Below, one piece after another: positions 35,186 to 43,622 of a stretch of DNA of 64,000 bases. Made by a program: the position numbers and the translations under genes. Origin of the DNA: Ktedonospora formicarum (GTDB lineage: Bacteria > Chloroflexota > Ktedonobacteria > Ktedonobacterales > Ktedonobacteraceae); contig NZ_BNJF01000004.1 in assembly GCF_016587355.1 (NCBI RefSeq), positions 620,001 to 684,000 on the forward strand. The letters are read 5' to 3'. The first letter of the stretch is position 1; each line of letters opens with the position of its first letter. A model generated the notes under the pieces. That model ran no database searches and was not told where the DNA came from. It saw nothing but the letters and a program-made list of their open reading frames with translations.

Positions 35186-36313
35186 TGCCAATGCTGCGAG
35201 ATTGTTGGCGGCATTGGCATCTCGATCCTGGACGTTTCCACACTCCAGACAGACAAAGACCCGATCTGAAAGGGTGAGCGCCTCATTGACCCAGCCACAA
35301 TACGAACAGGTTTTTGAGGAGGGTTCCCAGCGCGAGGCCAGCAGCACCTGTACCCCTGCCTGTTCGGCTTTGTACAGGATTTGCCGCTTGAACTCGTACA
35401 TGCCCACATCCGCAATGGCTCGAGCCAACCGGCGGTTCTTGAGCATGCCTGCAATGTTCAAATCCTCTAGGACAATCACACGCGGCCGCTCTTGATCAGG
35501 TTTGGTTCTCGCCACAATCTGAGCGGTCGCTTGGTGCAAGGCATTGTTACGTACGTTCGCGATCCGGGCATGCATCCGCGAGAGACGCAGCTTGGCTTTC
35601 TGGCGATTGCGTGATCCTTTGGCTTTGCGGCTATGGCGTCGTGAGGCTCGCTTGAGTGCCGTGATCTTCTTGCGCAGCGCCTTGGGGTTCTCGAAGGTGC
35701 GCCCATCAGAGAGGGTCGCCAGCCGCTTGATCCCCAGGTCCACCCCAATCACGTCGCCTGTGGCTGGCTGGGAGTCTTTCGCTTCCTCGTGCACACAGAT
35801 CGAGACATACCATCTGCCTGCGTGCTCACTGATGGTGGCACTGCTGATCTTGCTGTTCAAAGGGAAATAGCCATGCTCTTTGAGTCGTAAGAGCCCCAAA
35901 CGGGGCAACTGGATGGCATCAGGAGACACCCGAATGCTCCCGGTGAAGCGAGCACCACCGATGGCTTTCTTCTGGCTTTTGTAGCGGGGATAGCCACACG
36001 TGCCTTTCCATGTGCCCTCTTTCTTGAGCCGGCACTTGCGAAAAAAGTGCTTGAAGGCCTGATCCAGATCGCGTAGCGCCTCCTGGAAGGCGCATTTGCT
36101 GACCTCATACGCCCAAGGAATCTCACTGTGCTTCAAAGCATTGATCTCGCGATGCAGATCAATGGCGCTTGGGGTGGGCTGACCTGCTTTGTAGCAGGCT
36201 TGCTTACGTCGCAAACCATAGTTGTACGCCCAGCGAGCGGCCCCGGCATGTTTGCGACAGAGTGTCTTTTGCGCGTTATTGAGATCAAGTTCTCCTCGGT
36301 AGCCACGTACCAT
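35180..36313 (-). CDS. tnpB: TnpB, intact RNA-guided nuclease of an IS200/IS605-type element
   Basis: A 377-residue TnpB in one frame from ATG 36313 (GAGGAAGAAGAGCAGAAG upstream; the frame is open to 36394). N-terminal MVRGYRGELDLNNAQKTLCRKHAGAARWAYNYGLRRKQACYKAG; RuvC-I Asp in VIGVDLGIKRLATLSDG; RuvC-II Glu in VIVLEDLNIAGMLKNRRLARA; zinc ribbon CSYCGWVNEALTLSDRVFVCLEC; RuvC-III Asp in QDRDANAANNLAAL. All catalytic residues are present, so it may be an active RNA-guided nuclease. No tnpA transposase is nearby. It faces away from a frameshifted copy starting at 37026. Confidence 0.9.
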   Translation of the reverse strand: MVRGYRGELDLNNAQKTLCRKHAGAARWAYNYGLRRKQACYKAGQPTPSAIDLHREINALKHSEIPWAYEVSKCAFQEALRDLDQAFKHFFRKCRLKKEGTWKGTCGYPRYKSQKKAIGGARFTGSIRVSPDAIQLPRLGLLRLKEHGYFPLNSKISSATISEHAGRWYVSICVHEEAKDSQPATGDVIGVDLGIKRLATLSDGRTFENPKALRKKITALKRASRRHSRKAKGSRNRQKAKLRLSRMHARIANVRNNALHQATAQIVARTKPDQERPRVIVLEDLNIAGMLKNRRLARAIADVGMYEFKRQILYKAEQAGVQVLLASRWEPSSKTCSYCGWVNEALTLSDRVFVCLECGNVQDRDANAANNLAALAQ

Positions 36314-36374
36314 CTTCTGCTCTTCTTCCTCTGCGATGAATGTAGAACAAATATACCACAAAGTCGCTGCTGTT

Positions 36375-36790
36375 TCAAGGGAAGGTCTGTCCATGTTTGC
36401 CCTTTTTTGTCCCTATTCTTGAAAACAAATTATGCCCCTCAAAACTCTTTCTAACAATGCTCCATCGCTCTCCAGGCTGAGAAAAAAACAGTCGACTATT
36501 GATGAGTTTATCTGATTGATTTGTCTCAAACCAGGATGCATACCTCGGCCAGGTAGACTGCTGCTGATCCAAGCATAATCTTTTTCGCGAAGAGCCTGCA
36601 AGCGTGACAGGAGCTGCATCTGATCGTCTCCGTGCAAAGGAGCCGTAGCTGATCAGCTCATTTACCATTACACGCTGGTAAGCTCGGCAGCCAGGTTGTC
36701 TCCACAAAGGTCCATCGGGGAGAACTGACAGGATATCAGGAAACGGCACAAGCTCCAGAGACAGCGAAGCGCCTTTGAGTGGTTCCTTCA
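36375..36790 (-). other. Degenerate sequence between inverted tnpB copies
   Basis: Two minus-strand frames (36375-36749 and 36413-36637) read as pieces of one decayed protein: QPGCRAYQRVMVNELISYGSFA, then MHGDDQMQLLSRLQALREKDYAWISSSLPGRGMHPGLRQINQINSSIVDCFFLSLE. The family is not recognised. It may be the original host sequence trapped between the two IS copies. Confidence 0.35.
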
Positions 36791-37025
36791 GTTGACACAG
36801 CAGGATGGTGGAGAAGCTGGTTTATCTTCCCAGCTTGTCGGAGAACGCTTGTCGGAGAATGCACATTCTCGGTCAAGTCCCTCCCATCCTCTAAAAAGGG
36901 ACAGAATTAGTTTTCATTTCTTGAGACAGATGGAGGCAAATAATGACATCTCTTCCTCCCCTTGCCAAAGCTGTGGTTTTCTGGTCTATTTGTTCTACTT
37001 TGGATACAGAGGAGGCGGAAAACAG

Positions 37026-38193
37026 ATGGCACGTGGGTATCGGGTCGAACTTGACCTCAACAACACCCAACAGACGCTTTGCCGCAAACATGCCGGAGCC
37101 GCTCGTTGGGCGTACAACTATGGTTTGCGACGTAAGCAAGCCTGCTACAAAGCAGGTCAGCCCACCCCAAGCGCCATTGATCTGCATCGCGAGATCAATG
37201 CTTTGAAGCACAGTGAGATTCCTTGGGCGTATGAGGTCAGCAAATGCGCCTTCCAGGAGGCGCTACGCGATCTGGATCAGGCCTTCAAGCACTTTTTTCG
37301 CAAGTGCCGGCTCAAGAAAGAGGGCACATGGAAAGGCACGTGTGGCTATCCCCGCTACAAAAGCCAGAAGAAAGCCATTGGAGGATGCCGCTTCACAGGC
37401 ACCATTCGGGTCTTTCATGATGCTATCCAGGTCCCTCGCCTGGGAGTCCTTCGGCTCAAAGAGCATGGCTATTTGCCCACCACTGTCAAGATCACTAGCG
37501 CAACCATCAGCGAGAAAACTGGCAGATGGTCTGTGTCGATCTGTGTGCACCATGCGTCCCATGTAGATGGTTTACCACTTCTGGGAGAGGAAGAAGAAGG
37601 CCCACGACCAGCCACAGGCGAAGCCATTGGCGTTGACCTGGGGGTAAAAATGCTGGCAACGCTTTCTGATGGACGGACCTTCGAGAATCCCAAGGCATTG
37701 CGCAAGAAGATTCCCGCCCTCAAGCGAGCCTCGCGACGTCACAGTCGCAAGCCCAAAGGGAGTGCCAATCGCCAGAAAGCGCGCATGCGACTTGCCCGGA
37801 TGCACGCTCGTATCGCCCATGTTCGCCAAAACGCCTTGCACCAAGCGACCGCTGAGATCGTGGCGAGAACCCGCGCCCGATCAAGAGCGGCCGCGTGTGA
37901 TCGTCCTCGAGGATTTGCATATTGCAGGTATGCTCAAGAACCGCAAGTTGGCCCGAGCCATCGCCGATGTGGGGATGTACGAGTTCAAGCGGCAGATCCT
38001 CTACAAAGCAGAACAGGCAGGGATCAAGGTGCTGCTGGCTTCCCGTTGGGAACCCTCTTCAAAAACCTGTTCGTGTTGTGGCTGGATCAATGAGGCGCTG
38101 ACGCTCTCTGATCGGGTCTTTGCCTGCCTGGAGTGTGGAAGTGTCCTAGATCGAGACGCTAACGCCGCCAGAAATTTGGTGGCGTTGGCCTGA
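37026..38193 (+). pseudogene. tnpB: tnpB, frameshifted close relative of the 35180-36313 copy
   Basis: Almost the same protein as the intact copy, head-to-head with it. ATG 37026 follows GGAGGCGG. RuvC-I is IGVDLGVKMLATLSDG. A 20-residue insert (ASHVDGLPLLGEEEEGPRPATG) distinguishes it. Near 37870 an extra base (ACCCGCGCCCGATCAAG against ACCAAACCTGATCAAG) shifts the frame. The other frame carries RPRVIVLEDLHIAGMLKNRKLARA, CSCCGWINEALTLSDRVFACLEC and LDRDANAARNL. All motifs survive, so the lesion is recent. Inactive as read, but its RNA end is intact. Confidence 0.85.
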
Positions 38194-38336
38194 TGAAAAC
38201 AGCGTACCGCACGTTCTGCGGGAAGTGACGCCTGTGGAGCAGGGGTAAGACGAGCGAAAGGCTTGCTCTCTGCATTGAAGCAGGAACCGAACACGAAATG
38301 TGGCCTGTCCACGTTTGGGTCAGTTTCGGAGAACGG
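38190..38336 (+). ncRNA. tnpB 3'-end RNA (omega/reRNA) and right end, copy 2
   Basis: Matches the copy at 35040-35185 almost base for base up to TTTGGGTCAGTTTCGGAGAACGG. Includes the hairpin region GAGCGAAAGGCTTGCTC. The guide would start after 38336 (TGAGTGTGAGGCTTGG). The intact TnpB could act with this RNA in trans; that is inference. Confidence 0.7.
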
Positions 38337-38389
38337 TGAGTGTGAGGCTTGGCCCAGCAGTGATCACCCTATTTATGGAAGGAACTGGT

Positions 38390-38418
38390 TTGCTTCTAAC
38401 GTTGTCAAGCGTTATACT
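38390..38418 (+). promoter_or_regulatory. Promoter of structured-RNA locus B
   Basis: TTGCTT (38390-38395), 17-bp spacer, TATACT (38413-38418). The leader's conserved ATCGGTT begins at 38431. Confidence 0.65.
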
Positions 38419-38424
38419 AGAATG

Positions 38425-38727
38425 AATGTGATCGGTTCGTCACCAATCGAGAAAGTGTCAGCTTGCTTGTTTGCGAGTGGGCATGGTGACCGGGTTCTAG
38501 GGTTCGTCCCCGTAGGCTGTTCCGCGTCCTTGAACGTTGAGGCATCGCGGAGGAGCAGGAGGAGCCGCGAGATGAGTGGGCCACTCGTCTCATCAGATGA
38601 ACCGCCTTCCAACGTCTGCTCTTCGTGGCAAGCGTGGAAGGAGAGAGGCCAACCGATTGCTCAGCAAGGTCCCATTCGCTGGAAGGATGCGTAGTGTGTC
38701 CTTCCCCAACCCGGAAGGGTTGATCAC
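38425..38727 (+). ncRNA. Structured leader RNA, locus B (omega/HEARO-like architecture)
   Basis: Counterpart of 28763-29072, ~300 nt. Helices: GTCACCA/TGGTGAC (38439-38445 with 38484-38490); GATGAG/CTCATC (38571-38594) with GGGCC in the loop; CCTTCCAACG/CGTGGAAGG (~38606-38643); GGAAGGA/TCCTTCC (38681-38687 with 38699-38705); AACCC-GGAA-GGGTT (38708-38721), whose AAGGG would be the ribosome site 7 nt before the GTG start. Unpaired blocks GACCGGGTTCTAGGGTTCG, TCGCGGAGGA, GATGAACC, AGGCCAACCGAT and AGCAAGGTC match locus A. Paired changes between A and B are direct evidence of selected RNA structure. Confidence 0.8.
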
Positions 38728-39222
38728 GTGAGCGTGAAACGGGTAACGTTCAAGCTCATCGACGGCACGTCGGTGACGATGGTCATCAATGACCGCCAGC
38801 AGCTCGTGTACAACGGCAAGATGGTGAACATCGACGCCGAGAGTGGTGGTCTTGTTCTGAGCCAGGACGAGAACGTGTTCCTGGTGAAGAACCATCCGAC
38901 CAGCGAGATCAACGTCAGGGTCGGACACCGGATGTTCCGGGGAGTGAAGGTCGGCAGGTCGACATACCTCTCCACCATCTGGGGGCCGCTCGCCCTCTGG
39001 AGGCCCGACGGCACGGCCATCGTCTCCCGCACCAACGCGCTCGTGGTCGAAGACGCACAGAACCTGCCTGACCCCATCCGGGGCGTCACGTTCGTGGTGG
39101 GCTCGTACGTGGAGGTGCCGGCGACCCGAACGGATGTGTTCACTCTGACGGAGCCTCTGTTCAACGAGACGTTCCTGCTGCCGGCAATGTACCTGGGGAT
39201 GGGCTTCTACCCCAAGGACTGA
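38728..39222 (+). CDS. Small protein downstream of leader RNA B, unrecognised family
   Basis: A 164-residue protein starting with GTG 38728 (MSVKRVTFKLIDGTSVTMVI ... NGKMVNIDAESGGLVLSQDENVFLV ... VGHRMFRGVKVGRSTYLSTIWGPLALWRPDGTAIVSRTNALVVEDAQNLPDPIRGVTFVVGSYVEVPATRTDVFTL). It is rich in beta-strand alternation and has no signal peptide or membrane segment. Third codon positions are almost all G or C, unlike the neighbours, which suggests recent transfer from a high-GC genome. It is a distant relative of the locus A protein. No RuvC, HNH or PLMP motif is seen. Flanked by its own promoter, leader and terminator, so it is a self-contained unit. Confidence 0.75.
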   Translation: MSVKRVTFKLIDGTSVTMVINDRQQLVYNGKMVNIDAESGGLVLSQDENVFLVKNHPTSEINVRVGHRMFRGVKVGRSTYLSTIWGPLALWRPDGTAIVSRTNALVVEDAQNLPDPIRGVTFVVGSYVEVPATRTDVFTLTEPLFNETFLLPAMYLGMGFYPKD

Positions 39223-39255
39223 CTGGCGGACGAGGCAAGACTGAGCAAGACAGTT

Positions 39256-39300
39256 CGCAGGACGTCGCGCATGCGTGCGCGGCGTCCTGCGCCTGCGTTT
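39256..39300 (+). terminator. Strong hairpin terminator of locus B
   Basis: Long GC-rich hairpin at 39256-39291 (outer stem CGCAGGACG/CGTCCTGCG, inner GCGC/GCGC), followed by CCTGCGTTTTGGGG. It starts 34 nt after the stop. Confidence 0.75.
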
Positions 39301-39490
39301 TGGGGCATTGAATTGTCCCTTATCAAGGCGGCTATCTTAACGCAGGGCCAACTAGGTTCGCCACAGGGCTAGTGGAAGAGGTAAGTTCCTTAGCGTGCGT
39401 TTTTGAGCCCTGACTCAATTTTGATGTGTTCTTAACTGGCGATCAGCTTACTTCGGTCATAAGTTGAAAGGAAATGGAAGGAACCAACTC

Positions 39491-39915
39491 ATGACCAGTG
39501 CATTGCGCTCACCCGATCCTGAACATCTACAGGTCCTTGAGATGGAAGGAAGAGATGAGGCCATTGTTGTGCATGCGACAACCACCAGCAAAGGGGCTCT
39601 CTGCCCACGTTGCCAGCATTCTTCTGAGAGAATCCACTCTCACTCTGTCCGCACCCTTGCAGATCGCCCTTGTTCTGGGCTTCCTGTTCGCTGGTACATT
39701 CAGGTTCAAACGATACAAATGTCTAAATACATCATGTTCTCGTAAGATCTTTGTCGAGCGGCTTCACCCTGATGCTCCAGCTTATGCACGACGATGGCTA
39801 CGGCAGAAAAGCTTGCTCCTTCAGATCGCTTTTGCTCTGGGGGGCAGGCCAGGGGAGCGACTTCTTCATCACTTGAGCCTGTCTCTGAGCAAAGCGGTAT
39901 CGCAGCCAGAGAAAG
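39491..39915 (+). pseudogene. ISL3-family transposase, N-terminal fragment
   Basis: Begins at ATG 39491: MTSALRSPDPEHLQVLEMEGRDEAIVVHATTTSKGALCPRCQHSSERIHSHSVRTLADRPCSGLPVRWYIQV. A frame change near 39710 leads to RRYKCLNTSCSRKIFVERLHPDAPAYARRWLRQKSLLLQIAFALGGRPGERLLHHLSLSLSKA. The zinc-binding cysteines CPRC and CLNTSC are intact. It breaks off about 39915 where the ABC permease gene (opposite strand) begins, and the DDE domain is missing. Confidence 0.8.
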
Positions 39916-39960
39916 ATGCATCACTTGCTGAACAAGATCGTCTGGCGGTGGACTATTCTT

Positions 39961-40665
39961 TCACAAGACCAGATGTTGACGCAGAAACGCATCGATGGGA
40001 GTGCTTGGGGGCACGCGAATGCCCGCTGGGGCGAGAGAATACGCAGGGAAGAAAACGGCGGCGGTAATATCAAGCAGTTGGGGAATGGAACTGACGAGAA
40101 ACAGAGGCAAAATCCAGATGGGGAGGATGGCGAGAGAGGCAATGACACGCTGACCGCGTGTGAGTGTCATACAGGCCAACACGAAGGTCGCACCAAAAGT
40201 GATTGGGGTCAGCACCAGCCAGACCCAGCCAATGAGATAGGGTTGTGCCCCCAGTGGCGCATAGAAGAGGGGTGAGAAGATCAGGAAAGCGTGCGTACCA
40301 GTAGGGAGTTGATCTACCATGAGCGCGGAAAGCAGCCCAGAACCAGCGAGGAGGGGCAGGCTCATCAATCCAGCCAGGTATTTGCCACAGACGTAACCAG
40401 GAGTGGCAACAGGCGTGCTCAGGATGATCCCGTCCAGGCGTTGCACAGAATCACGGTGGATCTGATTTCCAGTGCCAAAAGCCAGGATGAGCGACATGAA
40501 GAAACCGGTGATCCCCAGGTGCGCCCAGGTTGACCAAGGTTCGCTCCGGTTACTGGAGGCGCATAAGGCTCCAATGATGAGCATGACCAATACCATGAGC
40601 CAAGTGACCCAATTGAGCCAGGTCAGCCTGAATTCAAGTTTCATGATAGTCCAGAAGTTATACAT
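39961..40665 (-). pseudogene. ABC-2 type permease, C-terminus cut off by ISL3 remnant
   Basis: Membrane subunit of an ABC-2 exporter. Starts at ATG 40665 (GGAAGG 7 nt upstream): MYNFWTIMKLEFRLTWLNWVTWLMVLVMLIIGAL, then hydrophobic segments at ~55-75, ~100-125, ~145-170 and ~185-205. The motif FGTGNQIHRDSVQRLDGIILSTPVATPGYVCGKYLAGL is typical of these permeases. The last codons (PIDAFLRQHLVL) run into the ISL3 fragment, so the C-terminus and any downstream ATPase gene are lost from this site. Upstream on the same strand are a membrane protein and an ECF sigma factor. Confidence 0.65.
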
Positions 40666-40694
40666 ACACAATCCTTCCACTATTTTTCATAGTT

Positions 40695-41528
40695 CTAAAA
40701 AGCGCAGAAGCGCTGCCATTTTGGGGCACTGAGAAAGAGTACGGTCAGAAGCAGGAGACTGAGTAAAATCGTTACCAGGTGGCACGAGAACGAGAACGTA
40801 TCCTGCGGGAGAGAGAAGAGCACATTCGTCACACCTGACCCATCTTGCTCAGTCAGAGCAAGTACGCCCAGAAGCAGCCAGGGCACACCCCCGATCAGCG
40901 CAGCCAGACGCACACTGCGCAGGAGCGCGAGAGGGAGCGAGATGGCAGTGAGCAACAGCAGTGGGGTCAGCCAGGCCAGCAATAAATTCCAGAACGGTGC
41001 CCAGCTTGCCAGAGCAAAGCCAAGCGTTGCAGCCAGGCCAAGCAGGCTATCGAATGCCAGAAGAGCCATACCCATACCCATGCCTGTTTGCACAAAATTG
41101 GCCGGGTAGCTTGCCTCAACGGCCCGTAATCCAGCCGACAATGTGCGTAACCCATAGGCGAGACCAAGCACGGACGCCAGAGGGAGCAGGAGAATCAGAA
41201 GGGTAATGAGATCAGAGACCGTGAGAAACCGGGCCAGGAGGATGCCAGCCAGGAGAAACACGGCACCAATCATCCAGAACCATCGACCAAGCAAATACAC
41301 GCGCCAGCGAGCCAGCACAAGCATATGCCAGGGATAATCGTTGCTCTCATCGCGCATTTCTTGGGTCTGAAAAGCAGCCTCCGTCAGAAGCGTGTGAAGT
41401 AATTGCGCAGTCTCGGCTGAGGACGGATGTGGAACCGGTTGAGCTCTATAGCTCCTGGCAACAGCTTGCAGATCGGGGGAGAGTTCATCGCCCTGTATGG
41501 GAGTCTGGTCGAACGAATGGCTATCCAT
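40695..41528 (-). CDS. Membrane protein coupled to an ECF sigma factor
   Basis: A 277-residue protein. A soluble N-terminus of ~75 residues (MDSHSFDQTPIQGDELSPDLQAVARSYRAQPVPHPSSAETAQLLHTLLTEA...) is followed by about six transmembrane helices in the rest. Its ATG lies inside the end of the sigma gene (8-nt overlap), so they are co-translated. The layout, cytoplasmic N-terminus then membrane, fits an anti-sigma factor, but no zinc (HxxxCxxC) anti-sigma motif is visible, so this is inference. The ABC permease gene follows 29 nt downstream. Could instead be a membrane component of the exporter. Confidence 0.7.
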   Translation of the reverse strand: MDSHSFDQTPIQGDELSPDLQAVARSYRAQPVPHPSSAETAQLLHTLLTEAAFQTQEMRDESNDYPWHMLVLARWRVYLLGRWFWMIGAVFLLAGILLARFLTVSDLITLLILLLPLASVLGLAYGLRTLSAGLRAVEASYPANFVQTGMGMGMALLAFDSLLGLAATLGFALASWAPFWNLLLAWLTPLLLLTAISLPLALLRSVRLAALIGGVPWLLLGVLALTEQDGSGVTNVLFSLPQDTFSFSCHLVTILLSLLLLTVLFLSAPKWQRFCAF

Positions 41529-42111
41529 GGTGTTGTCCTCCTTGTGTGCTCTCCGTGTGGCTGATGCTTTCCTCCAGATGAGCACGCAGCAGGCGGAGGG
41601 CAGTGAACGTCCGGCTTTTGACGGTACCAGGGGGAATCGAGAGAATGGCCGCAGTTTCCAGGATGCTTAACTCCTGCCCAAAGCGCAAACTGAGCACCTC
41701 GCGTTGTTCAATGCTCAAATGCGTGAGTGCTTTGTGCAGGGTATCGTGTCGCTCCCAGCGCTCAAACCATTCCGCTGGATCTGGTTCGCGGGCCTGCATG
41801 ACAGGCATCTCAGCGCGTAGTTCGACACGGCGAGCATAGGCGCTGGTATGATAGTTGCAAGCCAAATGATGAGCAATGGTATAGAGCCAGGGGCGAAAGG
41901 GACGCGGATAGCAGTAGCTCTTCGCATCGCGGATCAGCCTGATGAATGTCTCCTGAACCAGATCTTCCGCCAAGTGCATATCCGTCAGGACACGATAGAG
42001 ATGTGCGAGTAAAGGAGCATGATACCGCTGGACAAGCATCTCCAGTGCTCGTGCATCACCGTGCTGCCAGGCACGGAACAAATCTTCATCGGTGAACATC
42101 GCAAATCCCAT
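41521..42111 (-). CDS. ECF-type RNA polymerase sigma factor
   Basis: A 196-residue sigma factor. Region 2 is MLVQRYHAPLLAHLYRVLTDMHLAEDLVQETFIRLIRDAKSYCYPRPFRPWLYTIAHHLACNYH; region 4 is LSIEQREVLSLRFGQELSILETAAILSIPPGTVKSRTFTALRLLRAHL. Start ATG 42111 or, slightly better placed for GGGA, ATG 42099. It heads a module sigma, membrane protein, ABC-2 permease, a set-up in which the sigma factor commonly controls the exporter. No promoter was identified. Confidence 0.9.
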   Translation of the reverse strand: MGFAMFTDEDLFRAWQHGDARALEMLVQRYHAPLLAHLYRVLTDMHLAEDLVQETFIRLIRDAKSYCYPRPFRPWLYTIAHHLACNYHTSAYARRVELRAEMPVMQAREPDPAEWFERWERHDTLHKALTHLSIEQREVLSLRFGQELSILETAAILSIPPGTVKSRTFTALRLLRAHLEESISHTESTQGGQHHG

Positions 42112-42296
42112 ATCCTATAAAAAAATGGTGAAGGCAACAATCTTTGCTCTTCTCTCTCTACTACCGGACAGAAGGAGAAAAGGTTCATCTTGTCCAGAGT
42201 CTAGAAGTGGAGGGACTACCTAAATGGGAGACCAATGGTTCACCCAGGCTCTGAGCTATCGTCAGAGCGTCTGCAACGAGTTGCGAGAAAAAGATG

Positions 42297-42735
42297 TGCT
42301 TTTCTGGTATGGAGAGAGACCAGAGGCTTGTGGAGAGGAAGAATTCTTGAACAGTCTCAAAAAACGTACCACAATCAAAATGTCATTTTCTGCGAGATGA
42401 GATGAGTCTGTGACACTCACCGCAGAGGTTCTATGAACATCAGCGCATTGTGCATATCTCATCTCTTGTATTACTCAAAGCTCGCTTGTTTTTCTGAAAG
42501 CGCTTCGAACATCGCTTGTTTGGTTAGGGTTTGCCTTCAGAAAAGGCACGACCTTTGGAGGCCATGGTATGGAAAGGGAAGGAATAGGTGTGGGCTTCAC
42601 CACTCCTCCTTCCCATCATGCGCTCCTAGATCGTGATCCCCAAGATCTCCGCCAAGTCGCGTGTCAACCTTTCTAGGTCCCTAGCAACTTCGGGCGACAT
42701 CAGATGACTAAAATTACAATACACCATATCCATGT
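42297..42735 (-). repeat. Dispersed 'ILGITI' repeat, copy 4 (long form)
   Basis: About 435 bp almost identical to 62166-62598, in the same orientation. The minus-strand peptide MVYCNFSHLMSPEVARDLERLTRDLAEILGITI ends at about 42627; the hairpin GGAGGAGTGG...TATTCCTTCC follows. The extra ~230 bp downstream of the hairpin (42297-42525) is shared only with copy 6. Confidence 0.8.
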
Positions 42736-43088
42736 ATGCAAAAATTTTATACAGAACCCTTAATTACCCATATGAAAAATGAGCACGGGAAGCTACGCGA
42801 ACACGGCGCTTTTCGTCATAACCCATACATGACGAGATCGTTTAGCAGGGGACATTACGCCTCTTGTCCCTTGCCTGCAAATGCCAGAAGACCATCGGCC
42901 AGGCCCTCAGCCCATTGACCCGCTTGTAGTAACGGATTGTTGCCTGGATTCTCCCTCACGCAAAAAACTTGTCGCACCCTACGTGGGAAACATTGACGAA
43001 ACGGAGAATGCGGGAGTACAATGCTCTGCGGTGGAAAGGGGAAACGGACAATCCCCCTTGTGAAGCGTGTTCAACAGAGAAGGGATGC
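42736..43088. other. Short gene-free stretch
   Basis: Small frames only (42736-42918, 42881-43063); no ribosome site plus family signal. Nothing recognisable. Confidence 0.35.
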
Positions 43089-43331
43089 ATGATACAAGAA
43101 AACATGGAACAGATTCAGCAAGAGGCATTTGCGCAAGGCCAGCAGATGAGACAGTGGCATAACCAACAACAGCGTGTTGTTAGTAATGAGGCCCTCGCCA
43201 TCCTGGCTGCGGACTTTGCACAGATCTCTCTCTTTCAATCTAATCAACGTATGAATGTCGTCGCTGTACATGAACGTGCCGGTGTGTGCATAAGAGCTTT
43301 TCTGGAGGGCTACCGCTCTCGGCGTCCGTAA
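43089..43331 (+). CDS. Small hypothetical protein (80 residues)
   Basis: Starts at ATG 43089 behind AGAAGGG and reads MIQENMEQIQQEAFAQGQQMRQWHNQQQRVVSNEALAILAADFAQISLFQSNQRMNVVAVHERAGVCIRAFLEGYRSRRP. Gln-rich helical N-terminus. The frame is open upstream to 42969 (CEACSTEKGCM), so a longer form with a Cys pair is possible. No family recognised. Convergent with the sigma gene at 43623. Confidence 0.5.
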   Translation: MIQENMEQIQQEAFAQGQQMRQWHNQQQRVVSNEALAILAADFAQISLFQSNQRMNVVAVHERAGVCIRAFLEGYRSRRP

Positions 43332-43622
43332 GGTATGCGCAGAGAAAGAATATGGGACAGAGGAGGCGCTCCATTCTTGGCACTAGCCACATTTCACAGC
43401 GTCACATCCACAGATTATCGCCCCAAACCGATAGCTACCGGGTATCAGGTCGTGCTGTGCTCACGCAACGCGCAAGCGCAGTGCACCGTCAAGTAAGCGG
43501 TCTTGCATGGTCTCGCTCTCGTCACGTATGCAGAGGCGATACCATCTGCCACCTACTCCCTCAATGAGCTGCTGAGAACGGTCATGCTCCCTGCATTGAC
43601 CGCCCTCGTCCCGCATTCACCC

